A stretch of 64,000 nucleotides of DNA from NCBI RefSeq assembly GCF_013350005.1, contig NZ_JABVWW010000005.1, forward strand, positions 186,001 to 250,000, read 5' to 3'. The notes beneath the pieces were generated by a model, which did not search any database, was not told where the DNA came from, and saw only the letters and a program-made list of their open reading frames with translations. Within the stretch, counting starts at the first letter, position 1, and the number at the start of each line of letters is the position of its first letter. A program made the translations under genes and the position numbers. This stretch comes from Methylocystis silviterrae. GTDB taxonomy: Bacteria > Pseudomonadota > Alphaproteobacteria > Rhizobiales > Beijerinckiaceae. This document shows, piece by piece, positions 1 through 9,009 of this stretch.

Positions 1-10
1 GCGACCATCG

Positions 11-823
11 TCACTCTCCGGTCTGCAGCAGCGTGCCGGCGCGCCGCGCGCTTTTCAGCAGCAGGCCGAACGCCGCCGATGCGGCCGCGAACAAAACGAC
101 GTCGATCACGAAGCCCTGCGCCAGCAGATCCCAGCGGATGACGTGATCGATCAACACGCCCCGCAGCCCTTCGAACACATAGGTCGGCGGCAGCATCCAG
201 GAGATCGGCTGCAGCCAGTTGGGCAGCGTGGTCACCGGATAATAAACGGCGCCGAGCGGCTGCACGAAGAACATCAGCGACCAGACGAGGTTTTCCGCGC
301 CAAGTCCATAACGCAGCAGAATGCCGGAGACGAAGAGGCCGATGCTCCAGGCGAACAACATCAGCACGACGAAGAAGGCGGCGAAGGCGATCCCCAGCGA
401 CCAGAGATTGAAGCCGAAGAACAGGATCGCAAAAATCGTGACGGGAAGCACGCCGACAGCAAGTCGAATGAGGCTCATGGCGACAAGCGCGCCGACGAAC
501 TCCGTCGGCCGTAGCGGGCTCATCAGAATGTTGGGGAGATTGCGCGACCACAGTTCCTCGATGAAGGAGAAGCAGAAGCCCTGTTGCCCGCGCAGCAGAA
601 TGTCCCATAGAAGGATGGCGCCGATCAGCGTGCCGGCGGCCTGCGCCGCCCCGCCAGGGGCTGCGAGCGCCCCGGCGCGCACGAGATAGGTCTGCAGAAA
701 TCCCCAGGTGAGGAGCTGGACGGTCGGCCAATAGATGATGTCGAGCACGCGCGTATAGGACGCGCGTAAGAGATAGGCGTAGCGCAGCACCATCGCGCCG
801 ATGCGCTTGAAGGAAACATTCAT
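11..823 (-). CDS. ABC-2 type transporter permease
   Basis: Inner-membrane permease of an ABC-2 exporter, 270 residues. Hydrophobic segments lie near residues 29-48, 62-80, 108-168 (two or three spans), 177-206 and 233-257, which fits the six-span ABC-2 fold. The start ATG overlaps the stop of the upstream ATP-binding gene by four bases (ATGA), so the two are translationally coupled and should form one exporter. The substrate is not evident; relatives export drugs, lipids or polysaccharides. The gene ends about ten bases from the window edge, so further operon members beyond the edge cannot be excluded. Confidence 0.9.
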   Translation of the reverse strand: MNVSFKRIGAMVLRYAYLLRASYTRVLDIIYWPTVQLLTWGFLQTYLVRAGALAAPGGAAQAAGTLIGAILLWDILLRGQQGFCFSFIEELWSRNLPNILMSPLRPTEFVGALVAMSLIRLAVGVLPVTIFAILFFGFNLWSLGIAFAAFFVVLMLFAWSIGLFVSGILLRYGLGAENLVWSLMFFVQPLGAVYYPVTTLPNWLQPISWMLPPTYVFEGLRGVLIDHVIRWDLLAQGFVIDVVLFAAASAAFGLLLKSARRAGTLLQTGE

Positions 824-1584
824 GCCGGCGCTCCGTCCACGCGGCCGCGGGCGACGTCGAGAAACACTTCTTCGAGCGTGTCGCGGCCATAGCGCGCCAG
901 GAGACTTGCGGGCGAATCATCGTCGACGAGCGTCCCGTCCTTCAACATCAGCACGCGGTCGCATAGACGCTCGACCTCGCTCATATTGTGGGAGGCGAGC
1001 AGAATGGCGCAATTATGCGTGCGCCGATGCGCCTCTAACCGCGCCCGCACCCAGTCCGCCGTGTCGGGGTCGAGCGACGCCGTCGGCTCGTCCAGCAGCA
1101 GGAGCTGCGGGTCGTTGATCAGCGATTTGGCGATGGCGACGCGCGTTTTCTGGCCTGCGGAGAGACGTCCGGTCTGGCGGTCGAGAAAATCCCCAAGCGC
1201 CAGATCCTTCGCAAGCTGCTCGATCTTCGCGTCGAGATCCTCGACGTCGTAGAGCATGCCGAAGACGCGCAAATTCTGCCGCACGGTGAGGCGATGCGGC
1301 ATGTCGACATAGGGACTTTCGAAGTTCATCCGGCCGAGCGCGCCGTAGCGCTCGCGCGACATGTCGCAGCCGAAAGCGTGGACCGAACCTTGCGTCGGTT
1401 CGATCAGCCCCATCACCATACCGATCGTCGTGGTCTTGCCGGCGCCGTTGCCGCCGAGCAGCCCGGTGACGGAGCCGGCCTCAAGCGAGAAATCGAGCGG
1501 GCCGACCACTCTACGCTTGTCGTAACTCTTCGAAAGGCCGGCGACGGCGAGCGTCGGCCTTGGCGCGACTGCATTTTGGGACAT
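820..1584 (-). CDS. ABC transporter ATP-binding protein
   Basis: Cytoplasmic ATPase of 254 residues that powers the permease encoded directly downstream. The P-loop GGNGAGKT is at residues 44-51, the ABC signature reads LSAGQ at 141-145 (the usual LSGGQ with one change), and Walker B LLLLDE is at 161-166. The P-loop lysine and Walker B glutamate are intact, so the protein should hydrolyse ATP. The single nucleotide-binding domain means it works as a dimer. The four-base overlap with the permease supports a two-gene exporter operon. Confidence 0.93.
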   Translation of the reverse strand: MSQNAVAPRPTLAVAGLSKSYDKRRVVGPLDFSLEAGSVTGLLGGNGAGKTTTIGMVMGLIEPTQGSVHAFGCDMSRERYGALGRMNFESPYVDMPHRLTVRQNLRVFGMLYDVEDLDAKIEQLAKDLALGDFLDRQTGRLSAGQKTRVAIAKSLINDPQLLLLDEPTASLDPDTADWVRARLEAHRRTHNCAILLASHNMSEVERLCDRVLMLKDGTLVDDDSPASLLARYGRDTLEEVFLDVARGRVDGAPA

Positions 1585-1624
1585 GGAGAGTATTAAGCTC
1601 GCAGCGGGCCGCCTCGCAAGGGCG

Positions 1625-2494
1625 TCACGTCTGACACGCGGGACAATAAAACGTCGAGCGGCCGGATTGAACGACGCGCGTGATCATACCCTTGCAGCCC
1701 GGCGTCGGGCAGGCGGCGCCTTCGCGGTCGTAGACGCGGAAACTATGCTGAAAATAGCCAAGGGAGCCGTCGATCTGGCGATGATCACGTAAGGACGAGC
1801 CGCCCGCTTTCAGCGCATCGGTCAAGACATCCTTGATCGACTGCGGCAGCCGCGCCAACGCCGCCGTCGGCCGGCCGCTTGCGAGAACAAGCGATCCCGC
1901 CGCGCGCAGCGGCGAAATATGCGCGCGATGCAGCGCCTCGCAGACGTAGATATTGCCGAGGCCGGCGATCAGGCGCTGGTCGAGCAGCAGCGCTTTCGCC
2001 GGCGCCGCGCGTCCGCGAAAGACGCGGGCAAGGAAGGCGGCGTCGAGCGCGCCGCTCAACGGTTCCACCCCGAGGCTGCGAAACAGCTTGTCCTCGTCGA
2101 TCGCATGCGTGGCGATGAGCAGCATGTAGCCGAAACGGCGCGGGTCGTTGTAGACGACGCGCCGCCCATGATCGAGATGCAAGACGACATGGTCATGCGC
2201 GGCGTTTTTGTCGCGCTTGTGGTGAAACGCGCCTGGCGTTTCTTCGTCGATGCGAAACGAGCCGCTCATGCCAAGATGCATGATCAGCGAATGGCCGTCG
2301 TCGAGATCGGCGAGGAGATATTTCGCGCGACGGCGAAGGTCGAGGACGCGCCGGTCTTGAAGACGCGCGGCAAAGCGTTCGGGGAAAGGAAAGCGCAGAT
2401 CACGGCGCCTCAGCTCGACGCGCTCGATCGTCGCGCCGACGAGCGCGGGCCCCAATCCCCGTCGCACGGTTTCGACTTCGGGCAGCTCTGGCAT
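1625..2494 (-). CDS. mutM: Formamidopyrimidine-DNA glycosylase
   Basis: Bifunctional DNA glycosylase/AP lyase that removes 8-oxoguanine and ring-opened purines. I start it at the ATG giving [14 protein letters not shown], because the family requires proline directly after the initiator Met as the Schiff-base nucleophile, followed by Glu. A longer in-frame extension upstream has no family character. The product is 289 residues, with a C-terminal zinc finger of four cysteines at about 262, 267, 284 and 287. It is divergent from ubiE across about 110 bases, a pairing common in alphaproteobacteria. Confidence 0.97.
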   Translation of the reverse strand: MPELPEVETVRRGLGPALVGATIERVELRRRDLRFPFPERFAARLQDRRVLDLRRRAKYLLADLDDGHSLIMHLGMSGSFRIDEETPGAFHHKRDKNAAHDHVVLHLDHGRRVVYNDPRRFGYMLLIATHAIDEDKLFRSLGVEPLSGALDAAFLARVFRGRAAPAKALLLDQRLIAGLGNIYVCEALHRAHISPLRAAGSLVLASGRPTAALARLPQSIKDVLTDALKAGGSSLRDHRQIDGSLGYFQHSFRVYDREGAACPTPGCKGMITRVVQSGRSTFYCPACQT

Positions 2495-2607
2495 TAATTG
2501 GGCTGATCTCGTCAAAAAGGCCCGGCGGGCTGGGGCGGCGCGGGCGTAGCCACCGGCTCGGCGACAGGCTATACCGTCCCCTTCCTTCCTCGTCACCCGA
2601 GCGCCTG

Positions 2608-3375
2608 ATGATTGATCGAACTTCCGAGCGAGAGGGCTCGACCCATTTCGGCTATTCCGAGGTTCCCTTGAACGAGAAACAGGGCCTCGTCGACGACGTC
2701 TTCCACAAGGTTGCGCGGCGCTACGATATCATGAACGACCTCATGTCGGGCGGTATGCACCGGCTGTGGAAGGACACGCTCGCCGCCAAGGTCAATGCGC
2801 GCGGGCGCAAGGGCTTTCGCCATCTCGACGTCGCCGGCGGCACGGGCGATGTCGCCTTCCGCATCGCCGCCGGCGCGGCGCATGACGCGGAAATCGTCGT
2901 GCTCGACATCAATGGCGACATGCTCGAAGTCGGCCGCGATCGCGCCCGCGAGCGCGGCGTTTCCGGCGTCGAGTTCGTGCAGGCCAATGCCGAATCGCTG
3001 CCTTTTCCCGACGCGCATTTCGACAGCTACACGGTCGCTTTCGGCATTCGCAACGTGCCGCGCATCGACGTCGCCCTTGCCGAAGCCCATCGCGTGCTGA
3101 AACCCGGCGGCCGCTTCCTGTGCCTTGAGTTTTCGCAGGTCGCCGTTCCGGGCCTCGACAAGTTCTATGAGGCCTATTCGTTCAACGTCATTCCGGCGAT
3201 CGGCAAGCTTGTCGCGGGAGATTCGGAGCCGTACCGCTATCTCGTCGAATCGATCCGCAAATTCCCCAGCGCGGAAGAATTCGAACGGATGATCCGCAAG
3301 GCGGGCTTTCGGCGCACGGGTTTTGAGCGGTTGACGGGCGGCGTGGTGGCGATCCATTCGGGCTGGAAGAGCTGA
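2608..3375 (+). CDS. ubiE: Ubiquinone/menaquinone biosynthesis C-methyltransferase
   Basis: SAM-dependent methyltransferase that C-methylates the benzoquinol ring in ubiquinone synthesis. The 255-residue protein has the UbiE N-terminus ([17 protein letters not shown] near residues 31-47), SAM motif I DVAGGTGD at 74-81 and the family segment AFGIRNVP near 149-156. The length matches the family. It is followed by ubiB after about 125 bases, which fits a quinone-synthesis pair, and is divergent from mutM. Confidence 0.96.
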   Translation: MIDRTSEREGSTHFGYSEVPLNEKQGLVDDVFHKVARRYDIMNDLMSGGMHRLWKDTLAAKVNARGRKGFRHLDVAGGTGDVAFRIAAGAAHDAEIVVLDINGDMLEVGRDRARERGVSGVEFVQANAESLPFPDAHFDSYTVAFGIRNVPRIDVALAEAHRVLKPGGRFLCLEFSQVAVPGLDKFYEAYSFNVIPAIGKLVAGDSEPYRYLVESIRKFPSAEEFERMIRKAGFRRTGFERLTGGVVAIHSGWKS

Positions 3376-3500
3376 TCTCTCAACAGCGCGCTGCGAAAAA
3401 TCGGGACCCGGTGACGCCGCGCTCTAATCTTTTGGATTCGATCACGCTATTTTGGGCGATACCGTCCAAATGCAGCGTGGTCTAAAGAGCGGCGGCGTTC

Positions 3501-5066
3501 GTGATCCTTGGCGTCGGTCATTTCTATCGTCTTGCGCGCGCCGGCTACATCATGGCGCGCGAAGGCGTCTTTGCGCTCCTCGATCCGGCGCTGCTGCCGC
3601 CTGCGGCGGCGCCGCTCGTGCGCTTCGCCAATCTCTTCGCGGGCGGCAAGCGCGACGGGACCGGGCGGGCGCTGGTGCGCGCGCTAGCGCAGATCGGCCC
3701 CTCCTATGTGAAGCTCGGGCAGTTTTTGGCGACGCGCCCCGACATTGTCGGGGGCGAGATCGCCGATGCGCTGACCGCGCTGCAGGACCGGATGGAGCCG
3801 TTCGGCCGCGACAAGGCCGTCGCGATCGTCGAAAAGGCGCTGGGCCGAAGCATAGACGAGCTGTTTGTGTCTTTCGGCGAGCCTGTCGCCGCCGCGTCCG
3901 TCGCGCAGGTGCATGTCGCCCAGGCGCAATACAAGGAGGGCGTGCGCAAGGTTGCGGTGAAAGTGCTGCGGCCGGGCATCGAAGGCCGATTCGCGCTCGA
4001 TCTGCGCGACATGTATCGCGTGGCGCGATTCGCTGAGCGCTATTCCTCCGAGGCGCGCCGGCTGCGTATGATCGAGGTCGTCGATACGCTCGCGCGCACC
4101 GTAAGGCTTGAAACCGACTTTCGTCTCGAGGCGGCGGCCGCGTCCGAATTCGCCGAAAATGTCGCCGGCGATCCGGAGATTCACGTGCCCAGCGTCGACT
4201 GGAGCCGCACGGATCGCGAAGTGCTGACGCTCGAATGGGTCGACGGCGTTCCTCTCTCGGACATCGAGCGCGTTGCGGCCGAGGGCTATGACCTCAAGGC
4301 GATCGGCCGCAATGTGCTGCAGTCGTTCCTGCGCCACGCCATGCGCGACGGCTTCTTTCACGCCGACATGCACCAGGGCAATCTCTTCGTCGACAAGAAG
4401 GGCCGTCTCGTCGCCATCGACTTCGGCATCATGGGCCGGCTGGGATTGAAGGAGCGCCGGTTCCTCGCCGAGATTCTCTACGGCTTCATCATTCGCGACT
4501 ACAAGCGCGTCGCCGAGGTTCATTTCGAGGCGGGCTATGTCCCCGCCGCCCATTCCATTCAAGAGTTTGCGCAGGCGCTGCGCGCCATCGGCGAGCCGAT
4601 GCACATGATCAACGCCGCCGATATTTCGATGGCGCGTCTCTTGACCCTGCTCTTCGAAGTGACGGCGCTGTTCGACATGCGCACGCGCACCGAGCTGGTG
4701 CTGCTGCAAAAGACCATGGTCGTCGCCGAGGGCGTCGCCCGCGCCTTCGATCCCAAGCTCGACATCTGGAAGACCTGCGATCCCGTGGTGCGCTCCTGGA
4801 TTGAGGAGAATCTTGGCGTCAAGGCGAAGATTGAGGACGCGAGCAGAAGTCTCACGGAGCTGGCGAAGCTCGCGACGCGCCTGCCGCAGACGCTGCAGGA
4901 AGCCGAAACGGCGATTCAGCGGGTGAGCGACATGTCCGAGCGCGGAGTCGATCTTTCGCCGCGCTCGATCGAGGCGCTGGGCGAGACGCGCCGGCGCTCC
5001 GACAGGACGATGCTGATCGGCCTCGCCTTAGTGCTCTTTGCCGCTATGTGGATTTTCGGGCGCTAA
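3501..5066 (+). CDS. ubiB: Atypical kinase/ATPase UbiB
   Basis: UbiB/ADCK-family atypical kinase needed for ubiquinone synthesis, thought to help extract or present membrane-bound intermediates. It starts with GTG and is 521 residues long. Family motifs are visible in order: KLGQFLATRPD near residue 74, the alanine-rich loop AAASVAQVH, the ATP lysine in VAVKVLRPG, the catalytic-loop motif HADMHQGN near 289, and DFG in AIDFGIMG near 306. A hydrophobic segment at about 502-519 is the membrane anchor. It lies on the same strand downstream of ubiE. Confidence 0.95.
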   Translation: MILGVGHFYRLARAGYIMAREGVFALLDPALLPPAAAPLVRFANLFAGGKRDGTGRALVRALAQIGPSYVKLGQFLATRPDIVGGEIADALTALQDRMEPFGRDKAVAIVEKALGRSIDELFVSFGEPVAAASVAQVHVAQAQYKEGVRKVAVKVLRPGIEGRFALDLRDMYRVARFAERYSSEARRLRMIEVVDTLARTVRLETDFRLEAAAASEFAENVAGDPEIHVPSVDWSRTDREVLTLEWVDGVPLSDIERVAAEGYDLKAIGRNVLQSFLRHAMRDGFFHADMHQGNLFVDKKGRLVAIDFGIMGRLGLKERRFLAEILYGFIIRDYKRVAEVHFEAGYVPAAHSIQEFAQALRAIGEPMHMINAADISMARLLTLLFEVTALFDMRTRTELVLLQKTMVVAEGVARAFDPKLDIWKTCDPVVRSWIEENLGVKAKIEDASRSLTELAKLATRLPQTLQEAETAIQRVSDMSERGVDLSPRSIEALGETRRRSDRTMLIGLALVLFAAMWIFGR

Positions 5067-5143
5067 TCTCAAGGCCTAGGCGTAATGCGAAGATTCATCT
5101 TTTGCCCTGCTCCTTGAGCGAAGGCCTTTCAGTCCGCTTCCAT

Positions 5144-5178
5144 AAAAACGCCGCCCGCATCAAATATGGCGGGCGGCG
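5144..5178 (-). terminator. Rho-independent terminator of the FKBP gene
   Basis: A perfect 10-bp GC-rich stem (5149-5158 with 5169-5178) encloses a 10-base loop. On the minus strand it is followed by a run of five T (5144-5148), just beyond the FKBP stop. On the plus strand only three T follow, so it may stop ubiB transcription weakly as well. The position between two convergent genes fits. Confidence 0.8.
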
Positions 5179-5207
5179 CTTTGGTCGGTCAACAACCGAC
5201 GCGGCGT

Positions 5208-5645
5208 CTATTTCACCCCGACCAGATCCACATCGAAGATCAGCCAGGCATTCGGCGGAATGACGCCGCCGGCGCCGCGCGCGCCATAGCCGAGTTCCGG
5301 CGGAATCACGAGCGTGCGCTTGCCGCCGACCTTCATGGTTTCGACGCCCTCGTCCCAGCCCTTGATCACTTGCCCCTGGCCGAGCGGGAATTCGAAGGGC
5401 TGGCCGCGATCACGGGAAGAGTCGAATTTCTTGCCCTTCTCGCCATTGTTGTAGAGCCAGCCGGTGTAATGCACGACCGCGGTCTGGCCGATCTTTGGGG
5501 TCGCGCCGGTCCCGACCTTCGTGTCCTTGTACTGAAGGCCGGTGAGGCTTTTCGTCATCTGCTCCTCAGTGCGCGCTTCAACGGTGAGCGCGAGGCTCGC
5601 GACTGCGGCAAATGCGGCCAGAACCGCTTTGGAGACAAGGCGCAT
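5208..5645 (-). CDS. FKBP-type peptidyl-prolyl cis-trans isomerase, exported
   Basis: Prolyl isomerase of 145 residues with an N-terminal signal peptide (basic MRLVSK, then an alanine-rich core ending around residue 24-26), so it should assist folding in the periplasm. One FKBP domain fills the rest: VHYTGWLY, KFDSS, GQVIKGWDEG, IPPELGYG and the C-terminal LIFDVDLVGV are all recognisable, including the active-site tryptophan and aromatic residues. A strong GGAGGA Shine-Dalgarno lies seven bases before the ATG. It is convergent with ubiB and separated from it by a terminator. Confidence 0.95.
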   Translation of the reverse strand: MRLVSKAVLAAFAAVASLALTVEARTEEQMTKSLTGLQYKDTKVGTGATPKIGQTAVVHYTGWLYNNGEKGKKFDSSRDRGQPFEFPLGQGQVIKGWDEGVETMKVGGKRTLVIPPELGYGARGAGGVIPPNAWLIFDVDLVGVK

Positions 5646-5707
5646 CTTTCGTTCCTCCAGCTTGTTTGAATCGCCGATCGAGCGCCTCAGGTCGAGGAAA
5701 CCCGAAC

Positions 5708-6709
5708 TTATTCCAGCACGCCAGCATCGCGGGCGAGTTGCAGCAAATCCTTCTGCGGCCGCGCGCCGACGTGAGAGATGATCTCCGCCGCAGCGAGCGC
5801 GCCGAGCATCGCGCTGCGTTCATGCGGCAAGTCCTGCGTGTAGCCGGCGAGAAAACCGGCGGCGAAGAGGTCGCCAGCGCCGGTCGTGTCGACGACCGCA
5901 TCGACAGAACAGGCCGGCGCGGCGAGGGCGCTCGCGCCATTCGCCACGACGCAGCCCTTTTCCGACCGCGTGACGACGCCAAGCAGCCCGTCTTCGGCGC
6001 GCAGCGCCGCGACGGCCGTCTCGAAATCGCCGGTTTGATAGAGCGCGTGCAATTCGCTTTCATTGGCGAAAACGATGTCGACCACCCGATCGCGGATGAG
6101 AGAGAGAAATTCGCCGCGATAGCGATCGACGCAGAAACTGTCGGAAAGGGTAATAGCAACCTTGCGTCCGTTGGCGCGCGAGATCTTCGCCGCCTTCAGG
6201 AAAGCTTCCTTGGCGCCGGGCGGGTCCCAGAGGTAGCCCTCCATATAGAGGACCTTCGCGCGCGCGACCGTCCCCTCGTCGATGTCCGTCGGGGCGAGCG
6301 CCTGACAGGCGCCCAGAAACGTGTTCATCGTGCGCTGACCGTCCGGCGTCACGAAAATCAAGCAGCGCGCGGTCGCGGCGCCGTCAGCGGCCGCCGGCGT
6401 GTCGAAGACGACTCCGGCCTTGCGGATGTCATGCGCGAACTCACGGCCCGCGTCATCTTCCTTGACCTTGCCGACGAATCCCGCGGCGCGCCCCAGGCTG
6501 GCAAGGCCCGCCATGGTGTTGGCGGCCGAGCCGCCGGAAATAACCGTCGTCGGACCCATCGCCGTATAAAGTTCAGCGGCTCGCGCTTCGTCGACCAGCA
6601 TCATCGAGCCTTTGCGCAGTCCGGCCTGCAGCAAATCGTCGTCCTCGGCGCGCGCGATCGTGTCGACGATGGCGTTGCCAATGCCCAGAACATCAAATGA
6701 TAGGGTCAT
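5708..6709 (-). CDS. PfkB-family carbohydrate/adenosine kinase
   Basis: Ribokinase-family kinase of 333 residues, closest in layout to bacterial adenosine kinases used for purine salvage. The N-terminal signature is GGSAANTMAGLASLG near residues 56-70 and the C-terminal signature DTTGAGDLFAAGF contains the catalytic Asp and anion-hole glycines. The start is set at the ATG giving MTLSFDVLGIGNAIVD; a TTG ten codons upstream adds only unconserved residues. Substrate cannot be settled from sequence: other PfkB members phosphorylate ribose or fructose. Confidence 0.88.
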   Translation of the reverse strand: MTLSFDVLGIGNAIVDTIARAEDDDLLQAGLRKGSMMLVDEARAAELYTAMGPTTVISGGSAANTMAGLASLGRAAGFVGKVKEDDAGREFAHDIRKAGVVFDTPAAADGAATARCLIFVTPDGQRTMNTFLGACQALAPTDIDEGTVARAKVLYMEGYLWDPPGAKEAFLKAAKISRANGRKVAITLSDSFCVDRYRGEFLSLIRDRVVDIVFANESELHALYQTGDFETAVAALRAEDGLLGVVTRSEKGCVVANGASALAAPACSVDAVVDTTGAGDLFAAGFLAGYTQDLPHERSAMLGALAAAEIISHVGARPQKDLLQLARDAGVLE

Positions 6710-6869
6710 GAGCGTCGTTAATCCGTTTAGCGTAGGCAATCGGGCGTCTGCGCGCCGCTGGCGCGTTGTTTAGCATTGCGCCGCAGTCCCGTCGATCACA
6801 TGGGAGGCATTCGCGAAATCCGCGAAATCAGGCGACCGAGCGCCGCGCCTTCCGAGTATGGATTTGCGG

Positions 6870-7400
6870 CTATCTGCTAATCGGCGACAGGATCACTTCG
6901 ATGACGATGACGAACAGCGCCGCCGCGAAGAAGGCCGGCGCCGGGCGCAGCGACACGTGCCGGAACACGAAGGCGTACATGAACACCATCCAAATCAGGA
7001 TCGGAAAGAGCAGAAAGCGCAGCAGCTTTTCGGTCGGCAAGGGCGGCGGCAGGGCGATGCCGAAGAGGAGGTGCAGGACAGTATAGATGAGCGCCGCAAG
7101 CCCGCTCATGATGGCGAGCGCCGTGGCGGTGCGCTGAAACTTTGCGTCCTCTTTCAGAACGCGCAGCAGGCCGTACGTGCCGCCGTAGAGAAGGACCACG
7201 CTCATCACGCCGTAGATCAGGCTCCCGAGCAGCGAGTGGTTGAACGACTGCGCGATCGCCTGAAGCACGCCATAAGCGCCGAAAGCGCCCCACATCAACT
7301 CGCGCGAATCCGGCAGCGAGAGCTGCGACGCTTCGAGATTGATCATCTTGAGCACGGTCTGCGGCGTCTGCTGATTGAGAAGCGGAATATTGATCTGCAT
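6870..7400 (-). CDS. Hypothetical polytopic membrane protein
   Basis: A 176-residue protein of unknown function. Four hydrophobic segments are visible near residues 42-70, 88-108, 123-145 and 152-172, with a polar N-terminal stretch of about 35 residues. I chose the ATG giving MQINIPLLNQQ; no convincing Shine-Dalgarno is seen there, and the frame stays open for 29 more codons upstream. It lies on the same strand as the sugar cluster but is separated from it by a hairpin, so it is probably expressed separately. Confidence 0.6.
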   Translation of the reverse strand: MQINIPLLNQQTPQTVLKMINLEASQLSLPDSRELMWGAFGAYGVLQAIAQSFNHSLLGSLIYGVMSVVLLYGGTYGLLRVLKEDAKFQRTATALAIMSGLAALIYTVLHLLFGIALPPPLPTEKLLRFLLFPILIWMVFMYAFVFRHVSLRPAPAFFAAALFVIVIEVILSPISR

Positions 7401-7458
7401 GGAGAGCGTTTCCGTTTTTGGCGTGGGAGAAGGCGAAAGCCCTACCCGCATTGGAAGC

Positions 7459-7508
7459 GAAAAGTCGTGCGGCCCAGCGCGCCGCAAGAGCGCTGGCCGG
7501 GCCGCACG
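7459..7508 (-). terminator. Probable terminator after the glycosyltransferase gene
   Basis: A long interrupted stem pairs 7466-7480 with the stretch ending at 7508; four unpaired bases interrupt the right arm. On the minus strand the stem is followed by GACTTTTC, a short T tract. It sits about 80 bases beyond the glycosyltransferase stop and would end the gmd cluster transcript. Confidence 0.5.
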
Positions 7509-7587
7509 ACCAATTGGCGCCTATCTACCATGCTTTCACGGAGCGCGGAAATACGGCGATTCCCATGCTGCAGCGCAAACCGGCAGG

Positions 7588-9009
7588 CTAATGCAGGCGC
7601 CGGCTCCAATCCTCGCGCGCGACCACCTCGACGATGCGCCGTGCGGCGTCGCGCCAGGCGACGCGCAAGACCTGGTCCGGGTCGGCGGCGCGGCGGCCGT
7701 CGAGAAAGTCGGCGATCGTCTCGGCCAGCGCCCTGGCGTCATTGACCTGAAAATAGAGCGCGCCGGCCCCTCCGACCTCGCGGAAGACCGGGATATCGCT
7801 GCAGATCACCGGGCGGCCGCGCCGCGCCGCCTCGACGATCGGCAGGCCGAAACCTTCCGCATAGGACGGGAAGATCAGCGCCGCCGCGTGATCGTAGAGA
7901 AACGAAAGCTCGTCGTCGTCCGAATCGTCGAACCAGAACAGCCGACGACCGAATTCCTTATGTCCGAGAATTTCGCTCACCACCGCTTCTTCAAACCAGC
8001 CGCGCCGGCCGACGAAGACGATGCGGACGTCGCGCCCCCTCGCCCAGAGTTCTTCAAAAGCGCGAAGGGCGACGCGCTGACCCTTGCGCGGTTCGATCGT
8101 GCCCACGGCGAGAAAGACCGGCGCATCGCCGGCGACCGCCGCTTTGACCTTGTCGCGCGGCGCAGCGTCTGCGCGCAGCGCAAGATCGGAGCCGCAGTGA
8201 AACCAGCCGATCTTGAGGCCGGGACGATGCGGCAGCCCTTGCGCAGCGACATAGTCGGCGAGTTCGTCGGCGACCGTTTGCGAAATCGCCAGGAAACTGT
8301 CGCTCTCGAGGAGCGCCTTGCGCAGCCAGGCGCGATAGCGCGGCACCGTCACTTCGTGGCAGGCGTGCGGATAAAGCTCTGGAATGAGATCGAAGATGCA
8401 GGTGACGACCTCGCCGCCCTCGTTGCGAATCTTCGCGAAAATCGGCGCGAGTTCGTCGAAGGCGTTCCAGCTGTCGGAAAGCATCAGAAAGCGGTCGCCT
8501 CCGGCGATCGCGATCTCAGAGTCGGGCGCAATGTCGCCGCCGACAAGCTCCGCGACGAAGCCGTTGGCGGTCAGCAGCCGGCCGCCCTCGCAGCGAACCG
8601 CCACCGCGGGCAGGTCGAAGCTTTCACCGCTAGAGAGGCCGCGCGTCACTTCCTTGACGACGCGCTGAATGCCGGTGCCGGCGTCGCGCTTGATCGTTCC
8701 GGTCACATCAACCAGCAGCCGTCGCGCCGGCAGCGGCGCGCCTCGAGCGGGCGGAGAGCCCTGGTCGGAGGCCACTGGCGTCGTCGCGTCGGGCGGCGGC
8801 GGGCGAAAGCGCGCTCTGAGTGCGTTCGCGGCGTCGGCGAAGAACGCTTCGATCGGTCGGAGAAAGCGATAGATATGGCCGGAGACCGAGTAGATCAGCC
8901 GATAGCGCTCATGAGTCAGATGCAGGAGTTCGGCGCGCAAATGATCGAGCTGAAATTCGAGCAGGCGGATGCGTTCCCGGTCCTGCTCTCGGTTTTGCCG
9001 CTCGCTCAT
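7588..9009 (-). CDS. GT4-family glycosyltransferase
   Basis: A 473-residue glycosyltransferase of the GT-B fold. The C-terminal nucleotide-sugar-binding half carries AVGTIEPRKG, VFVGRRGW, and the GT4 signature SYAEGFGLPIVEA near residues 385-397, whose two glutamates frame the donor phosphate. The first 40 residues are charged and probably coiled coil, which is an extra over a minimal GT4 enzyme. Its start overlaps the stop of the upstream reductase gene by four bases. The neighbours make GDP-sugars, so it probably transfers a GDP-derived deoxyhexose or mannose to a surface glycan. Confidence 0.88.
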   Translation of the reverse strand: MSERQNREQDRERIRLLEFQLDHLRAELLHLTHERYRLIYSVSGHIYRFLRPIEAFFADAANALRARFRPPPPDATTPVASDQGSPPARGAPLPARRLLVDVTGTIKRDAGTGIQRVVKEVTRGLSSGESFDLPAVAVRCEGGRLLTANGFVAELVGGDIAPDSEIAIAGGDRFLMLSDSWNAFDELAPIFAKIRNEGGEVVTCIFDLIPELYPHACHEVTVPRYRAWLRKALLESDSFLAISQTVADELADYVAAQGLPHRPGLKIGWFHCGSDLALRADAAPRDKVKAAVAGDAPVFLAVGTIEPRKGQRVALRAFEELWARGRDVRIVFVGRRGWFEEAVVSEILGHKEFGRRLFWFDDSDDDELSFLYDHAAALIFPSYAEGFGLPIVEAARRGRPVICSDIPVFREVGGAGALYFQVNDARALAETIADFLDGRRAADPDQVLRVAWRDAARRIVEVVAREDWSRRLH